The notes beneath the pieces were generated by a model that saw only the letters and a program-made list of their open reading frames with translations, made no database searches and was not told where the DNA came from. Shown here one piece after another: positions 22,472-33,316 of a DNA stretch of 64,000 nt. Positions within the stretch are counted from its first letter, which is position 1, and every line of letters begins with the position of its first letter. The position numbers and the translations under genes were made by a program. Source of the DNA: Magnolia sinica (Eukaryota > Streptophyta > Magnoliopsida > Magnoliales > Magnoliaceae); assembly GCF_029962835.1 (NCBI RefSeq), contig NC_080586.1, forward strand, positions 68,511,501 through 68,575,500, read 5' to 3'.

Positions 22472-24877
22472 ATGTCTACTACGAGAATCATCTGCTGTTA
22501 TGGCGGGAAGATTAAATATGAGAACAAGCGATACTCGTACACTGGTGGGGATTCGAAAACTTTTTCACTACATGTCGAGACTACGTACGAGGAGCTTCTA
22601 TCTAGAATTTACAGGATTATTAAGAGTCAACCAACAGATTGTGATATTAGGATGAAAGTAATGTATCCTTACACAAATGAATCAATCCCTCCAACTGTAA
22701 TCGCAGACGACGATGACGTGCGAGAGTTCCTGGCAACACAGTTGGAGCATTCGGATAAATTCATTCCCTTAGTCATCGAGACAACGCAACACATTAATTG
22801 GAAAACACACATAGATAGCTTGCCTGAGGAGCATGGCGTGGAATTTGAATACAGGGCATCTCCATTACAAGTGGTAGTGAGCAATGATCAACTGCCCGAG
22901 CCGCCTCAAACATCAAACTTTGTGAGTAGCCAAGTCAGCTGGGCACGTGACCTTAACCTCACTTATGAGTATATGGCACCGCCTTTAGCAACAACAGCAG
23001 ATCTGCCATCATCATCCACCACCCGAGCTGTACGTGTAAGCGACACTCCGCTTTCAGACCTTGCTAAAAGCGGAAACTTCATCACTCGTCAAGTTCCCGT
23101 GCCATTTGATGATGCTGCATTCACCAATGCAGCACTGCTAGAATATACAGATTCGTTGGGTGAACCGATCGATATAGCTGTTGGACAAACATTTAAGGAC
23201 AAGAGTCGATGCCAGTATGTTCTAAGCCAATTTGCAATTCGCAATAAATTCCAGTATAAGGTACTGTACTCAAATTCCAGCAGATTTAGCGTGGTGTGCT
23301 TTGAAGATAAATGCAACTGGAGGGTTGACGCAAGTCGGTTGAATGATACCGGAATATTCAAGATACGAAATTATATGTCAGAACACACGTGCGGCATGTC
23401 GTGGATGAAGAGTGATCACCGGCAAGCAAGCAATAAGTTAGCATGTGATCTGGTTGTTAGCCGCATTGAGCAACGGTTAGGTTTGAGGCCACGTGATATT
23501 ATCTTCGCTGTGCAAGAGAAATATAATATTCTTATCAGTTATAGGAAGGCATGGAAAGCTAAGGAGCTTGCAATTAAACAGGTGATGGGGTCTTACGAAG
23601 ACTCTTACAATCAACTCCCCCTGTATTTGCATGAGTTGAGGATGGTCAACCCAGGGACGGTGACTGCCGTGCTCGTTAACCAAGAGACTTGGAGGTTTGA
23701 GAGGTGTTTTGTAGCGCTCGGACAATGCGTTCGAAGTTTTCAGAATTCTATGCGGAGGGTATTAGCCATTGATGGGACACACTTAAAGGGTAAATACAAG
23801 GGTGTTCTATTCATCGCCACGGCCTTAGATGGGGACAATCGTATATTTCCAATTGCGTTTGGCATCGGGGAATCAGAGAACAGTATGAGTTGGAATTGGT
23901 TCCTTACCTACCTTAACGATGCGTTAGGGTATCTGGAGGGTCTTGTGATTATTTTCGATCGACATAAAGGTTTAATAAAAGAGGTTCTCCAAGTATTCCC
24001 ACATGCAATTCATGGGTATTATGCGTACCATATTTATAGAAACTTGGTGGACACCTTTAAAGACAAGTCGTTGGAGATATACTACTGGCGGGCAGTTAAG
24101 ACTTGCAGGAGGGCTGAATTTGAAAAATTAATGCATGATATTGAAATGGCCAACCCCCCAGTACATGCATGGCTGACAGAAATCGGCTACGAAAGATGGG
24201 CATCGTCTCACTTTACAGGTAAAAGATTCAACTTGGTCACCACAAATATATCTGAGTGTGTTAACGCCCTCTTCAAAGAAGCGCGGGAATACCCTGTTAC
24301 CAAATTGATAGAGGCTGTAAGATGTAAGATACAAGAATTATTTTACAAGAGAAGAGAATCTGCAGCCTCATTTGTCGGTCCGTTGACACCATGGGCGGAG
24401 CAACAGTTGAAGGATCTTATACAGAAGGCGCGAGATGTTCGCTGTCATCCGATTTCTCGAGATGAGTACCACGTCGTGGGAAATTATAATGATACAGTCA
24501 AGCTCAGCTCGCTTTCATGTACATGTCGTGAGTTTGACATGAAGGGGTACCCTTGTTTGCATGCCCTGTCCTCATGTATAAATTACAATCTTCCTCATTA
24601 CTCGTACTGCTCCCCATTCTACACAGTGCAAAATTACTTGAGCACATATAACGAATCGGTGTACCCAGTACGTGATATGAGCGAATGGGAGATTACCGAT
24701 GGCTTCAAGGAGTACTGTGCGAAAATTAAACCCCCGGGACAGAAGAGGCCATCTGGAAGACCAAAAAAGTTAAGAATTCCCTCACGTGGAGAAGAATCAA
24801 AAACATTAAAGTGCGGTCGATGCAAACAATCCGGACATAATCGTCGGACGTGCAAGTTTCCCATACCTGATGTGTAG
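22472..24877 (+). CDS. MURA-type (MuDR/MULE) transposase, open 801-aa ORF
   Basis: A single uninterrupted exon. Residues ~1-110 look like the PB1-like N-terminal domain found in many plant MULE proteins. About 235-305 is the MuDR DNA-binding region (TFKDKSRCQYVLSQFAIRN, CNWRVDAS, HTC). The MULE catalytic domain has Asp434 (AIDGTHLKG), Asp496 (IIFDRHKG) and Glu595 (TNISECVNALFKEAR). A SWIM zinc finger is at C683-x-C685-x9-C695-x-H697 and a CX2CX4HX4C knuckle at C781-C784-H789-C794. The protein would bind TIRs and catalyse cut-and-paste movement. Oddities: the family CxxH motif next to the second Asp reads YAYH (Tyr517 replaces Cys), and the usual ISDRHKG is IFDRHKG. The full length and position inside matched TIRs mark it as the element's own transposase. 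A domesticated MUSTANG-type gene is less likely because of the TIRs. Confidence 0.9.
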   Translation: MSTTRIICCYGGKIKYENKRYSYTGGDSKTFSLHVETTYEELLSRIYRIIKSQPTDCDIRMKVMYPYTNESIPPTVIADDDDVREFLATQLEHSDKFIPLVIETTQHINWKTHIDSLPEEHGVEFEYRASPLQVVVSNDQLPEPPQTSNFVSSQVSWARDLNLTYEYMAPPLATTADLPSSSTTRAVRVSDTPLSDLAKSGNFITRQVPVPFDDAAFTNAALLEYTDSLGEPIDIAVGQTFKDKSRCQYVLSQFAIRNKFQYKVLYSNSSRFSVVCFEDKCNWRVDASRLNDTGIFKIRNYMSEHTCGMSWMKSDHRQASNKLACDLVVSRIEQRLGLRPRDIIFAVQEKYNILISYRKAWKAKELAIKQVMGSYEDSYNQLPLYLHELRMVNPGTVTAVLVNQETWRFERCFVALGQCVRSFQNSMRRVLAIDGTHLKGKYKGVLFIATALDGDNRIFPIAFGIGESENSMSWNWFLTYLNDALGYLEGLVIIFDRHKGLIKEVLQVFPHAIHGYYAYHIYRNLVDTFKDKSLEIYYWRAVKTCRRAEFEKLMHDIEMANPPVHAWLTEIGYERWASSHFTGKRFNLVTTNISECVNALFKEAREYPVTKLIEAVRCKIQELFYKRRESAASFVGPLTPWAEQQLKDLIQKARDVRCHPISRDEYHVVGNYNDTVKLSSLSCTCREFDMKGYPCLHALSSCINYNLPHYSYCSPFYTVQNYLSTYNESVYPVRDMSEWEITDGFKEYCAKIKPPGQKRPSGRPKKLRIPSRGEESKTLKCGRCKQSGHNRRTCKFPIPDV

Positions 24878-25639
24878 CATACTTTGTAATTTATTTAGTG
24901 TTTTGTATGATATATGTTGTAATATATTTTCTCTCATGCAATAATGTTTTGGTTGTCTTGCTCAATTTCTAAGTAACCTCGCTCATTTTCAGTTTGTCAT
25001 ACTAAATTTCTTATGCTGCCTCACTTAATTTCTTATGTTGTAATATATTGGCACTGATATGATAGGCTGAGTATTTGACACAAGCATAAGGAGCCCTGTT
25101 CAAATCTATTGTGTAAAACGAAGTTGCCAGGAGCACCGGAGCATTAAACTAAGGCTGGACAATTACACGATGATACAAAGATGACAATGGAACAAAGGAA
25201 ATTAAGAGGAATGTCAGAAAACAAAAAAATTGAGCAGAAAAGAAAAGAAACACAAAAGAAAAGGTACATTTGGTTAAGAAAGTCAAGTGAAGCCAACATA
25301 TGTGGGAAAATGGCAAAAGAACATTTCAATCAACCACATGACAGTACCGAGGAAAAGTTACAAAAGATTAAGGCATGATAATTTGAGATATAAATGACCC
25401 GTAAAGCAGCTGCTTTCTTTGGTAGAATCTACACCTATATAAGAAAAAATAAAAGTGTAACAAGAAAAAGGATGATTTGGTGGATATGGGAAGCATACCA
25501 GGACAATCACATTATTGCACTGCCTGTTACCCATTGACTACAACTCAGCACCGCAACCTAGTTGTTGTTAGTACCTCACTGGTTTCAAATGGCTGATTTG
25601 AATTTAGAAGTATACCCAGGGCAATTTGACAATGAGCAA

Positions 25640-26125
25640 GTTGCAACTTCCACAATTTCCAGTTTGGCCCGCTCAATTTCCAGTTTGTTCCACTCAATTT
25701 CCAATTTGGCCCACTGAAATTCATTCAATGTCCCGCTCAATTTCCAGTTTATCCCACTCAATTTCCAGTTTGGCCAGCTTAATTTCAAGTTTGGTCCGCT
25801 AAATTTCCAATTTGGCCCGCTGAAATTCTAGTTTGTCCCGCTCATTTCCACGTTTGCCCGCTTAATTTCCAATTTGGCCCGCTCAATTTTGGCCCCCTCA
25901 ATTTCCAGTTTGGCTTGCTCAATTTTCAGTTTGGCCCACTCAATTTCCAATTTGGCCAACTCAATTTCCTGTTTGTCTCGCTCAATTTCCAGTTTGTCCC
26001 GCTCATTTCCATGTTTGCCCGCTCAATTTCCAATCATTTTCCAGTTTGTCCCGCTCATTTTCCAGTTTAGCCCGCTCAATTTCCAGTTTGGCCCGCTAAA
26101 TTTCCAGTTTGTCCCGCTCAAATGA
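25640..26125 (+). repeat. 21-bp minisatellite, type A block
   Basis: About 23 units built from GCTCAATTT and CCAGTTTGGCCC cores, fairly uniform, starting ~760 bp after the transposase stop. Some units carry a -1 or +1 change, and some have 'cgctcatttcc' instead. Confidence 0.9.
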
Positions 26126-26799
26126 ATATTCCAAGGACTACTAGTTGAGCACTAAAATAAATCCCCAACTAAAAGGAGTAATATGCATATGAAAGAATCT
26201 ATTTCTTACAAGGGAAAATAAACCATGCCTACATAAAGAAAACATAGCAACTTAAAGTTTCCCAATCAGTTATGGTAACAAACCCACTGGCTTATCTTCC
26301 AATAAGACCTGTCTCAACCACTACTACAATAATGAATAAGCTTCATGTTTACATGCTTGGAATGTGCATCTGATAGTGATATGGACCAGCTGTAACGATT
26401 GAGGAATTCTAGGAATTATATACTTTCATGATTTTCCAGCAACAAAAACATAAGATAAGCTTACCAGAAATAGATAAAGGTTTCCAGAAAGTCAATCAAG
26501 TTTCATGGCAATTGCCACAAGATATCTAGCTCTAGATTCTTTTGATTAGTGCTTTTTGCAATTTTCAGATATCTTGAGGAAATAAAACCAACTTTTCATA
26601 GGAATCCATGATAAAGAGATTGAGGACCCCACTTTTCAGATATCATGAGGAAATAAAACCAACTTTACTTAGGTGTATTTTATGTAAATTGCATATCTTG
26701 TTTGATAAACACAGTAGGGTTGGACATCTAACCCCACTAGTCTTTCCTTTCTTTCAAAGCTTTTCTACTTACATAGAAAATAGGAGCTTTTAATGAACA

Positions 26800-27075
26800 T
26801 CCAATCCCGCTCAATTTCCAGTTTGGCCCGCTCATTTCCTAGTTTGGCCCGCTCAATATCCAGTTTGGCTCGCTCATTTCCTAGTTTGGCCCGCTCAATA
26901 TCCAGTTTGAATCGCTCATTTCCTAGTTTGGCCCGCTCAATATCCAGTTTGTCCCGCTCAATTTCCAGTTTGTCCCGCTCAATTTTCAGTTTGCCCCGCT
27001 TATTTTCGAGTTCGTCCTGCTCAATTTTCAGTTTGGCCCGCTCAATTTTCAGTTTGGCCCGCTCAATTCCCGGTC
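26800..27075 (+). repeat. 21-bp minisatellite, type A block
   Basis: About 13 units alternate 'ccgctcaatatccagtttgg' and 'cgctcatttcctagtttggc'. It leads without a gap into a type B block and gives the peptide heptad RSISSLA. It is part of the left arm of an internal inverted structure. Confidence 0.9.
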
Positions 27076-27425
27076 AATTCGCTTCACTTCACGGTCATTT
27101 CCATGCATTTCACGGTCATTCCCAGCGATTCCGTGTTGATTCACGATCATTTCCATGCATTTCATGGTGAATTCCCTTCACTTCACGGTCATTTCCATGC
27201 ATTTCACGGTCAATTCGCTCCACTTCACGGTCATTTCCATGCATTTCACGGTCAATTCGCTCCACTTCATAGTCATTTCCATGCATTTCACGGTCAATCC
27301 CGTCGATTCCGTGTTGATTCACGGTCATTTCAATGCACTTCACGGTCATTTCCCTTCACTTCACGGTCATTTCCATGCATTTCACGGTCAATTCCCTTCA
27401 CTTCACCATCATTTCCATGCATTTT
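27076..27425 (+). repeat. 21-bp minisatellite, type B block
   Basis: About 16 units of the 'ttcacggtcatttccatgca' kind, often in a 42-bp higher-order pair with 'ttcacggtcaattcgctcca'. Period and partial sequence (GGTCAATT versus GCTCAATT) suggest common origin with type A. Confidence 0.9.
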
Positions 27426-28000
27426 TTCTAAACAAACAAACTAAACTATAGGACTACTCCATTACAAGTCGTATTTTGTATCAAGCAATTTATTTGGGAG
27501 AGGGAAATCCAGCATATCTTGTTAGCTTGAGGGGAGGCATTGGAATTTCCTTTGCCTTCAACACAGATGATCTGCACTCAATTATAATTAATTTATAAGA
27601 AACTTATATATTAATCGAGTTTGTGTTGGGTCAGGCAACCCAAGACCTCAATCCGAGCTCAACCCAAGTTTTATCAGGTTGGTGTTTGTATGGCCCAACC
27701 CCAAGACCAAACTCGATACATCCTGCCCAAGCCCAACCCAATGTTGGGTCGGCCACAGGTTGGTCGGGTTGAGCCCGCCCAACTTCTAGCCCTATAATCA
27801 TATACGGTATGTTAAGTAACTAATTTTGGTTTAGAAGATATTCTTGTTATATGAATAAAGAAAGAAATTTTAAAAAAAAGTGATAAATTTTTTTTTTTGC
27901 ATATGCTTATATATACATATTTATATAAATGTTATCTCAGCATCCTCTACCAAAACCCCAATCAGCTCAAGGCAGCAAGGATTATGTACAATAGCTAAGA
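27426..28000 (+). repeat. Left copy of the internal inverted arm (unique part)
   Basis: Matches the reverse complement of about 36700-37200: 'ttacaagtcgtattttgtat', 'gaggggaggcattggaattt', 'cagatgatctgcactcaatt', a hAT-like 'gttgggcgggctcaa' element and 'atgaataaagaaagaaat'. Partial direct copies lie at 31430-31560 and 34445-34600. Confidence 0.75.
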
Positions 28001-28439
28001 TCTGCACATCTTTCTATTGGTCAGAAAGGAATGAAGAATAATATAGCAAAAACAATGTATTTTACTATTAGAATATCATTAAGAAGACAACATGTTGCTT
28101 TGCTGCAGATAACATTTGAGGAAAGAGCTCTTAAGCTACAGTATCTTTTATGATCATTCATTTCCCTTAGGCATCAATACTCATAGACTGCAGTTAGGAC
28201 TTAAGAGTCCTACCTTGACTAATGAGAAGCCTTTCTGACATCACAGTGGTCTGACATCCATTTAGTGTGATTTTCAGCTTTAGTCCATTCAGAATGGAGG
28301 TCATGATTTGGACTGGTCTAAATTGGCTTACACGTATGCCAAATATATCGATGGGTAAATGGTGATGGCATTATGCACACCCATGGTTCTGAATGTCAGT
28401 ATCAGTTGGTGTATCGGGCCAGCGAAAAAATGAATAAAT

Positions 28440-28440
<1 letters not shown>

Positions 28441-28478
<38 letters not shown>
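28441..28478. repeat. (AG)n microsatellite
   Basis: 38-bp GA run beside the captured PFP-beta piece. Confidence 0.95.
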
Positions 28479-28483
<5 letters not shown>

Positions 28484-28732
28484 CTTTATGAGAAAACAAT
28501 ACTTGTAAATTAAAGAACGAAATTTTCTTTTTATGAGAAAACACCACGAAGAATTAGAAGGCAGCACTGAAGATCCCTTTTTTCCTGTTGAGGTAAAAGG
28601 TAAGCTGATTTCATTTTTGTATGAAACTTCCAATTTCTCCATTTTTGCTGCTGGGAACAATCTCTGACATTTCCTTGTAGGAATCAGAACTAACGAGCAT
28701 TTTGATCTAATTAAATAGAACAGAGAACATAC

Positions 28733-29020
28733 TATAATTGGAGCAGCACCACATCGCCACTTGTTCACGGGATTTTTCAGGTTGGTCACAATTGCCATGT
28801 ATCCATTCAAACCAGCAGCTAGAATGTGATAGCAGATGTGCCCAAGAACCTGCACAGATTTGATTCTTAATCATGCACAGATCATCAACATAACTCGAAA
28901 AGGAAAGAAAGCTGTTGTTTTTTAGAACATACATAGGCATATTCACAGTCAAACTTCAATGGTAAAGAACCCCGGGCCTGATAGCCAAAGAAGTGGCAGA
29001 TAGCATTGAATTTCTTTCCT
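28733..29020 (-). pseudogene. Captured fragment of PFP beta subunit (pyrophosphate--fructose 6-phosphate 1-phosphotransferase)
   Basis: On the minus strand, the first exon piece (about 29020-28933) reads [20 protein letters not shown] and ends at a GT donor. After an 83-bp intron, a second exon at 28849-28733 (39 codons) starts [19 protein letters not shown] and ends [10 protein letters not shown] at a GT donor. Intact PFP-beta is ~560 aa and catalyses reversible PPi-dependent phosphorylation of fructose 6-phosphate in the cytosol; this piece covers ~65 residues near the middle. Start, active-site N-terminal half and C-terminus are missing. Retention of the intron shows capture from genomic DNA, as in Pack-MULEs. 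It lies between inverted minisatellite arms inside the MULE. Confidence 0.8.
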
Positions 29021-29374
29021 TTGTAAGTACCTTCTTTCTGAACAGATCCACTAATATGTCAGTCTACCAGAATATTAGGGATAAAGATAATGAACCTACA
29101 ACATTGAAGTTTACCAATCTCTTGTTCATCTCATTCTCTACCAACTGCGCTAGGAGTATCGAGTCTCAATCTGAACAAAAATTTCAAAGCACAAAATCAT
29201 GGCACCGTGTAACAAGGACTTGAAATAAGCAAGTTAACCATGTCAATAGACTCAGCATCTATGATTTTCTTTTTCTTTTTTGTTCCCAAATAATTTCATT
29301 GTTTTTTCTTGGTTTTCTAGCTTTGCTATCTCTGCTTTAATGTATTACCAATTCTCCATTAATAAGATGGATAG

Positions 29375-29545
29375 ATAAAGCCTGCATCTATGATGACGTC
29401 ATCACCTACTACTCGAGTCTCCTCTCAGAAGAGAAGTGGATGCAGCCGAGCCCAGACAAGCAAATGTTCGATAGGATCTTGGAGGTGGAAGCTGAGGCCC
29501 TTAGCATGTCAGGCCCCATTGTCGGACAGCCTGGATAGAATACAT
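29375..29545 (+). pseudogene. Unrecognised exon-like fragment inside the MULE
   Basis: A GC-richer open stretch reads DDVITYYSSLLSEEKWMQPS, then a DKQMFDRILEVEAEALSMS block, and stops after GPIVGQPG. Composition and acidic/helical character look like real plant coding sequence, unlike the surrounding AT-rich DNA, and it is followed at once by a minisatellite-arm copy. I do not recognise the protein. It is probably another captured piece, but this is inference. Confidence 0.4.
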
Positions 29546-29559
29546 ACCTCAGGTGGGTC

Positions 29560-29760
29560 CCACTCGACGACTTGTAATGGAGTAGTCCTATACTTTAGTT
29601 TGTTTTTTTAGAAAAAAATGACCCTGAAATGATGGTGAAGTGAAGGGAATTGACCGTGAAATGAAATGGAATCACTGGAATTGACCGTGAAATACATGGA
29701 AATGACCGTGAAATTTTGTGGAAATGACCGTGAAGTGCATGGAAATGATCAGTGACCACA
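29560..29760 (-). repeat. Short inverted copy of the minisatellite arm (type B)
   Basis: Reverse-complement type B units (gaaatgaccgtgaagtg and variants), preceded by 'gacttgtaatggagtagt', the same junction text as at 37155. With 27076-27500 it brackets the PFP-beta piece as an inverted pair. Confidence 0.75.
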
Positions 29761-29999
29761 CTAGCTTCCCTCGAAACGTGATAAAAATATCAGCACGGAC
29801 CTTATACCAACTTTTTTAGTTTTGCTGACAATGAAATTTGATCTGCATTTTCTACATCTCTTTCCACTTTAACCAGCCTAGAAAATAAATGAGACTCACC
29901 TGCCTTGTTGGAGTCTCACCGGTCTGAAACACCATATTGTTTCTCCCTAGTCACTTCTCATAACACCAACTAAATTTTTTTGTTCCGTGTTGTCGCTGT

Positions 30000-30480
30000 T
30001 CAAGCTCTTTCCATACAGATGCCAAAGTGACACAAAACTCATTTTCACTAATTTTAACCAACTGATAAAAAATTCTTGATTATGTCTCTCACTCACTTCT
30101 AATGATACTCTATTTTCAAAGAATTTCTTATTCCTTTCCTTCTAGATCCACCAGATTATGTCAAATGAAAGCATCCTCAAAATTCGCCCTACTTGATTAA
30201 ACAACAATTTCATTCACCCACCTACGACCAAGGCCACTTTTCTGGAGAACCCAACAAATTAAAAAGCGTTTGAAGAAGTTCCATATCCCTAGGCATTCTA
30301 CAAACAAGATATAGGTGATAGAATGATTTTTCTATTTCTCTACACAAGTAGCACATTTCTTGCTTGCTGAGGTCATATCATCTTTGCTGAAATCTCAGAC
30401 TCTAGAAGATCCTAGCCTTTTTTTGCTGTTGTGGCCTGAAAATATCTTTGGAGGCTTCCTGTCTCTTCATGGCACCCAAC
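30000..30480 (-). mobile_element. LINE ORF2 3' fragment (zf-RVT region), degenerate
   Basis: The minus strand near 30360-30200 reads CYLCREIEKSFYHLYLVCRM followed by PRDMELL and LGSPEKWPWS, matching the Cys/His region at the C-terminus of plant L1-type ORF2. Stops interrupt it and the rest of ORF2 is absent. Confidence 0.5.
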
Positions 30481-30595
30481 AATGTAATAATGACATTAAG
30501 TAAACATGACAATTAGAAAACACTGGTTTGATGAGAGTAATTCAGCCTCTAGACAAATTGAATGTTTTTTTTTTTAAAGACAAATTCAATACCAA

Positions 30596-31430
30596 ATTGG
30601 CCCGCTCATTTTCCAGTTTGTCCCACTCATTTTCCAGTTTGGCCCGCTCATTTTCCAATTAGGCCAGTTTGGCCCGCTTAATTTCCAGTTGGCTCGCTCA
30701 ATTTCTAGTTTGGCGCGCAATTTTCGGCTTGTCCCGCTCATTTTCTCGGTTTGTCCGCTCATTTTCGATTAGGCGGTTTGGCGCTCATTTTCGGTTTGTC
30801 CGCTCATTTTCGATTAGGCTTTGGCGCTTAATTTCCACTTTGGCCCGCTCATTTTCTAGTTTGGCCCGCTCATTTTCGCCCGCTCATTTTCCTATTTGGT
30901 CCGCTCAACCAGCTTAATTTTCAATTTGGTTCGCTCAATTTCTAATTTGGCCCGCTCATTTTCGTGTTTGCCCTGCTCAATTTGATTTCCATGCATTTCA
31001 CGTTAAATTCGCTTCACTTCACGGTCATTTCGGCAATTCCGTGTTGATTCACGATCATTTCAGTTTGTCCGCTCATTTCCATTTGGTCCGCTCATTTTCT
31101 AGTTTGGCCGCTCATTTTCAAGTTAGGCCAGTTTGGCCCTTTTGTTTTTGGTTCACTCAATTTCTAGTTTGGCCCGCTCATTTTCTTTGCTTTGCTTAAT
31201 TTTCATAATTGCCTCTCAATTCCTGCTAAATTCGCTTCACTTCACGGTCATTCCCGGCAATTCCGTGTTGATTCATGATCATTTCCATGCATTTCACGGT
31301 CAATCCCGGCGATTTCGTGTTGATTCACGGTCATTTCCATACACTTCACGGTCATTTCCATGCATTTCATCATTTCACGGTCAATTTCCTTCACTTCACC
31401 CTCATTTCACGGTCATTTCCCTTCACTAAT
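30596..31430 (+). repeat. Mixed type A/type B minisatellite block
   Basis: Type A units (gcccgctcattttccagtt and shorter, eroded forms) run to ~30985. Type B units follow at ~30986-31060, type A again to ~31215 and type B to 31425. Unit lengths vary more than in other blocks, so this copy is older or rearranged. Confidence 0.85.
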
Positions 31431-31597
31431 TTTGGTTTAGAATGTATTTTTGCTATATGAATAAAGAAAGAAATGAGACAAAGTATAACCGTAAATTTTT
31501 TTTAATATGCTTATATATATACACATATTTATATAAAATACGTGTTAGAGAAAAATTGTAGGTAGAATAAAATTTTACGTGTCAAAACAGGAATACG

Positions 31598-31760
31598 ACT
31601 ATAGCTACGGTTATAATCCGTAGCCATAGATTCGGCGATCAATCGCGAATCCTGCGATTCCGCCCCAACTCGCTGTCCCATTCGGGGATCAATCGTAGAT
31701 CCCGCGATTCTACCGCCGATCTATGGCTACGAATTATAACCGTAGCTATACCTGTATTCC
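31598..31760. mobile_element. Foldback MITE with CTACGGTTATAATCCGTAG ends
   Basis: The left end 'tatagctacggttataatcc' and right end 'ttataaccgtagctata' form an inverted pair, and the end itself is palindromic. The middle has two 'cggcgatcaatcg/cgggatcaatcg' boxes. A second copy, inverted, lies at 36490-36655 in the opposite arm. Confidence 0.6.
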
Positions 31761-31900
31761 TATATCTGTATTCCACCGCCCCAACTCGCTTTCATTTTTT
31801 TTTTTTTTTTTTAATGTTGTAATCCCCACATCCTTTTGTGGGTCCAATCATGAGGTCTGTGTTATATCCCCACAAAGAGATGATGGATAAGAAGCATTAC

Positions 31901-32027
31901 CTTGAAGCTACATGTATAATCTTTGCAGCTTTTTCCCTCAGTTCAGGACTACCAACAGTAGAACCAGATGCTCCAGCAATTATGAAAGAACTGAAGTCCT
32001 GATCTGTGGCACTCCCATTCTGTTTGG
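31901..32027 (-). pseudogene. Captured single exon, protein not recognised
   Basis: The minus strand has a GCAG acceptor at 32030-32028, a 127-nt open exon reading KQNGSATDQDFSSFIIAGAS, then GSTVGSPELREKAAKIIHVAS, and a GTAATG donor at 31900. The clean borders and coding look argue for an internal exon of a host gene carried in the MULE. I do not recognise the family. Confidence 0.5.
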
Positions 32028-32540
32028 CTGCACCAAATATCGTGAAATTCATGATATCTAATGATTAATCAGTCTGATTTGGCGGAAATAATCATTATAG
32101 TTCAAAAATTTTTTTGCAACCAAACACACCCTAACTAAAATGAGATGAACTTTTTTTTTGCCAAAAGAAAAAAAGAGAGAGAGCTTGTTTTCCCAAACTA
32201 CTGCCATTTATTACTATCGTTTTGCAGCTGAAAATCTCAGCATTTTTTATGGTGGTTAGGCTTGATGATGACATGCAACGATGCTCTCGAGTTGCACCAA
32301 AAGAACCAGGTCCAGTTACAACAGTAACAAGATCAATCCCCTAAGAATCTCAACCAATTGACAGACTTGACTGAAGGGGTAAATTACAGCACACGTGTGA
32401 GGATCCATTCCATGTACCAGGTGGATCCCAGATGAACATGGGCAGGATTCCTTTTTTCTTCCTCTGTTTTTTTTTTTTTTTTTTAAAATGCAATAATATT
32501 ATGAAGATCAATGAAACAAAAACAAGATGGATCAACTGAC

Positions 32541-32937
32541 CATTTTTTCTGGCAGCACGAAAGAGAAGCTCCGCGATAAGGTACTGTGCAGGGTCACCTT
32601 CAGGGACGTTTTCAATAAACCATGCGACATGGTCCCATACTTCTTCATTGCTGAAGTACTGGTAAAGCCCATCAGAAGAAAGGACTAAAAAGCGGTCATT
32701 CGAGCATGGACGGTGATGGAGAACAGAAGGAATACAGATGAGGTATGGAGCACTCCCAATGTACTCAATCTGAAACATCTCCAACAAAGCTTCATTGCAT
32801 TTCGGCTGCATCCAAGAAATGAAACATAACCACAGATAAATCAGTTTCACAGAAAAGATGGAAGATCTCCAAGAAATATAATCAAACCAGTTGCCTTCTG
32901 ACTTATGCTGAAACAAAGAACCAGTTCAGAAATGAGA
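32541..32937 (-). pseudogene. Captured exon of a protein phosphatase 2C (POLTERGEIST-like type)
   Basis: The exon at 32805-32541 (88 codons plus one base) reads PKCNEALLEMFQIEYIGSAP, LHHRPCSNDRFLVLSSDGLY, QYFSNEEVWDHV and PEGDPAQYLIAELLFRAARKNG. It has an AG acceptor at its start and a GT donor at its end; the ~130 bp upstream to 32937 looks like the native intron. The Asp of SSDGL is the PP2C metal ligand. The match is to the C-terminal third of PLL-type PP2Cs, whose next exon (DFHELLDIPQGDRRRYHDD) is missing. Intact members are Mn/Mg-dependent Ser/Thr phosphatases acting in meristem and receptor-kinase signalling. As a lone exon inside the MULE it cannot encode a phosphatase. Confidence 0.8.
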
Positions 32938-33266
32938 AGCTTTACTTGCAGCTGCTCTTCTATTTTAATTTATTTGTTAATTTTTCTCAGTTGGTTGATT
33001 CAACTCCGACGGCCCAAAAACAAACAACTGGGAAGAGGAATGATCATCACCATCAGCCAATGCATGTCACATCATATATAAATTTTGGAATTTGGAAATG
33101 CTGCCCACCAACCTCTTGTATGCCACAACACGAGATAACACCTCCAGGGAAGCTGTGTATCTGAATTCTCTTGTTGCATCTTAGATTGAAAAGATGCACT
33201 TCCAACTCAAGCAGCAGGCTGCTATGTGCAATTTCTCCTCATGCAAATAAACTCACATTAGACTAT

Positions 33267-33267
<1 letters not shown>

Positions 33268-33312
<45 letters not shown>
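33268..33312. repeat. (GA)n microsatellite
   Basis: 45-bp GA run. Confidence 0.95.

Positions 33313-33316
<4 letters not shown>

Noticed and set aside
27103-27451. Overlapping open frames of about 98-113 codons on the plus strand (and a 77-codon frame on the minus strand) with HFHAFHGQ-like repeats
   Set aside because: They are by-products of the 21-bp minisatellite, which keeps several frames open; no start context or similarity.
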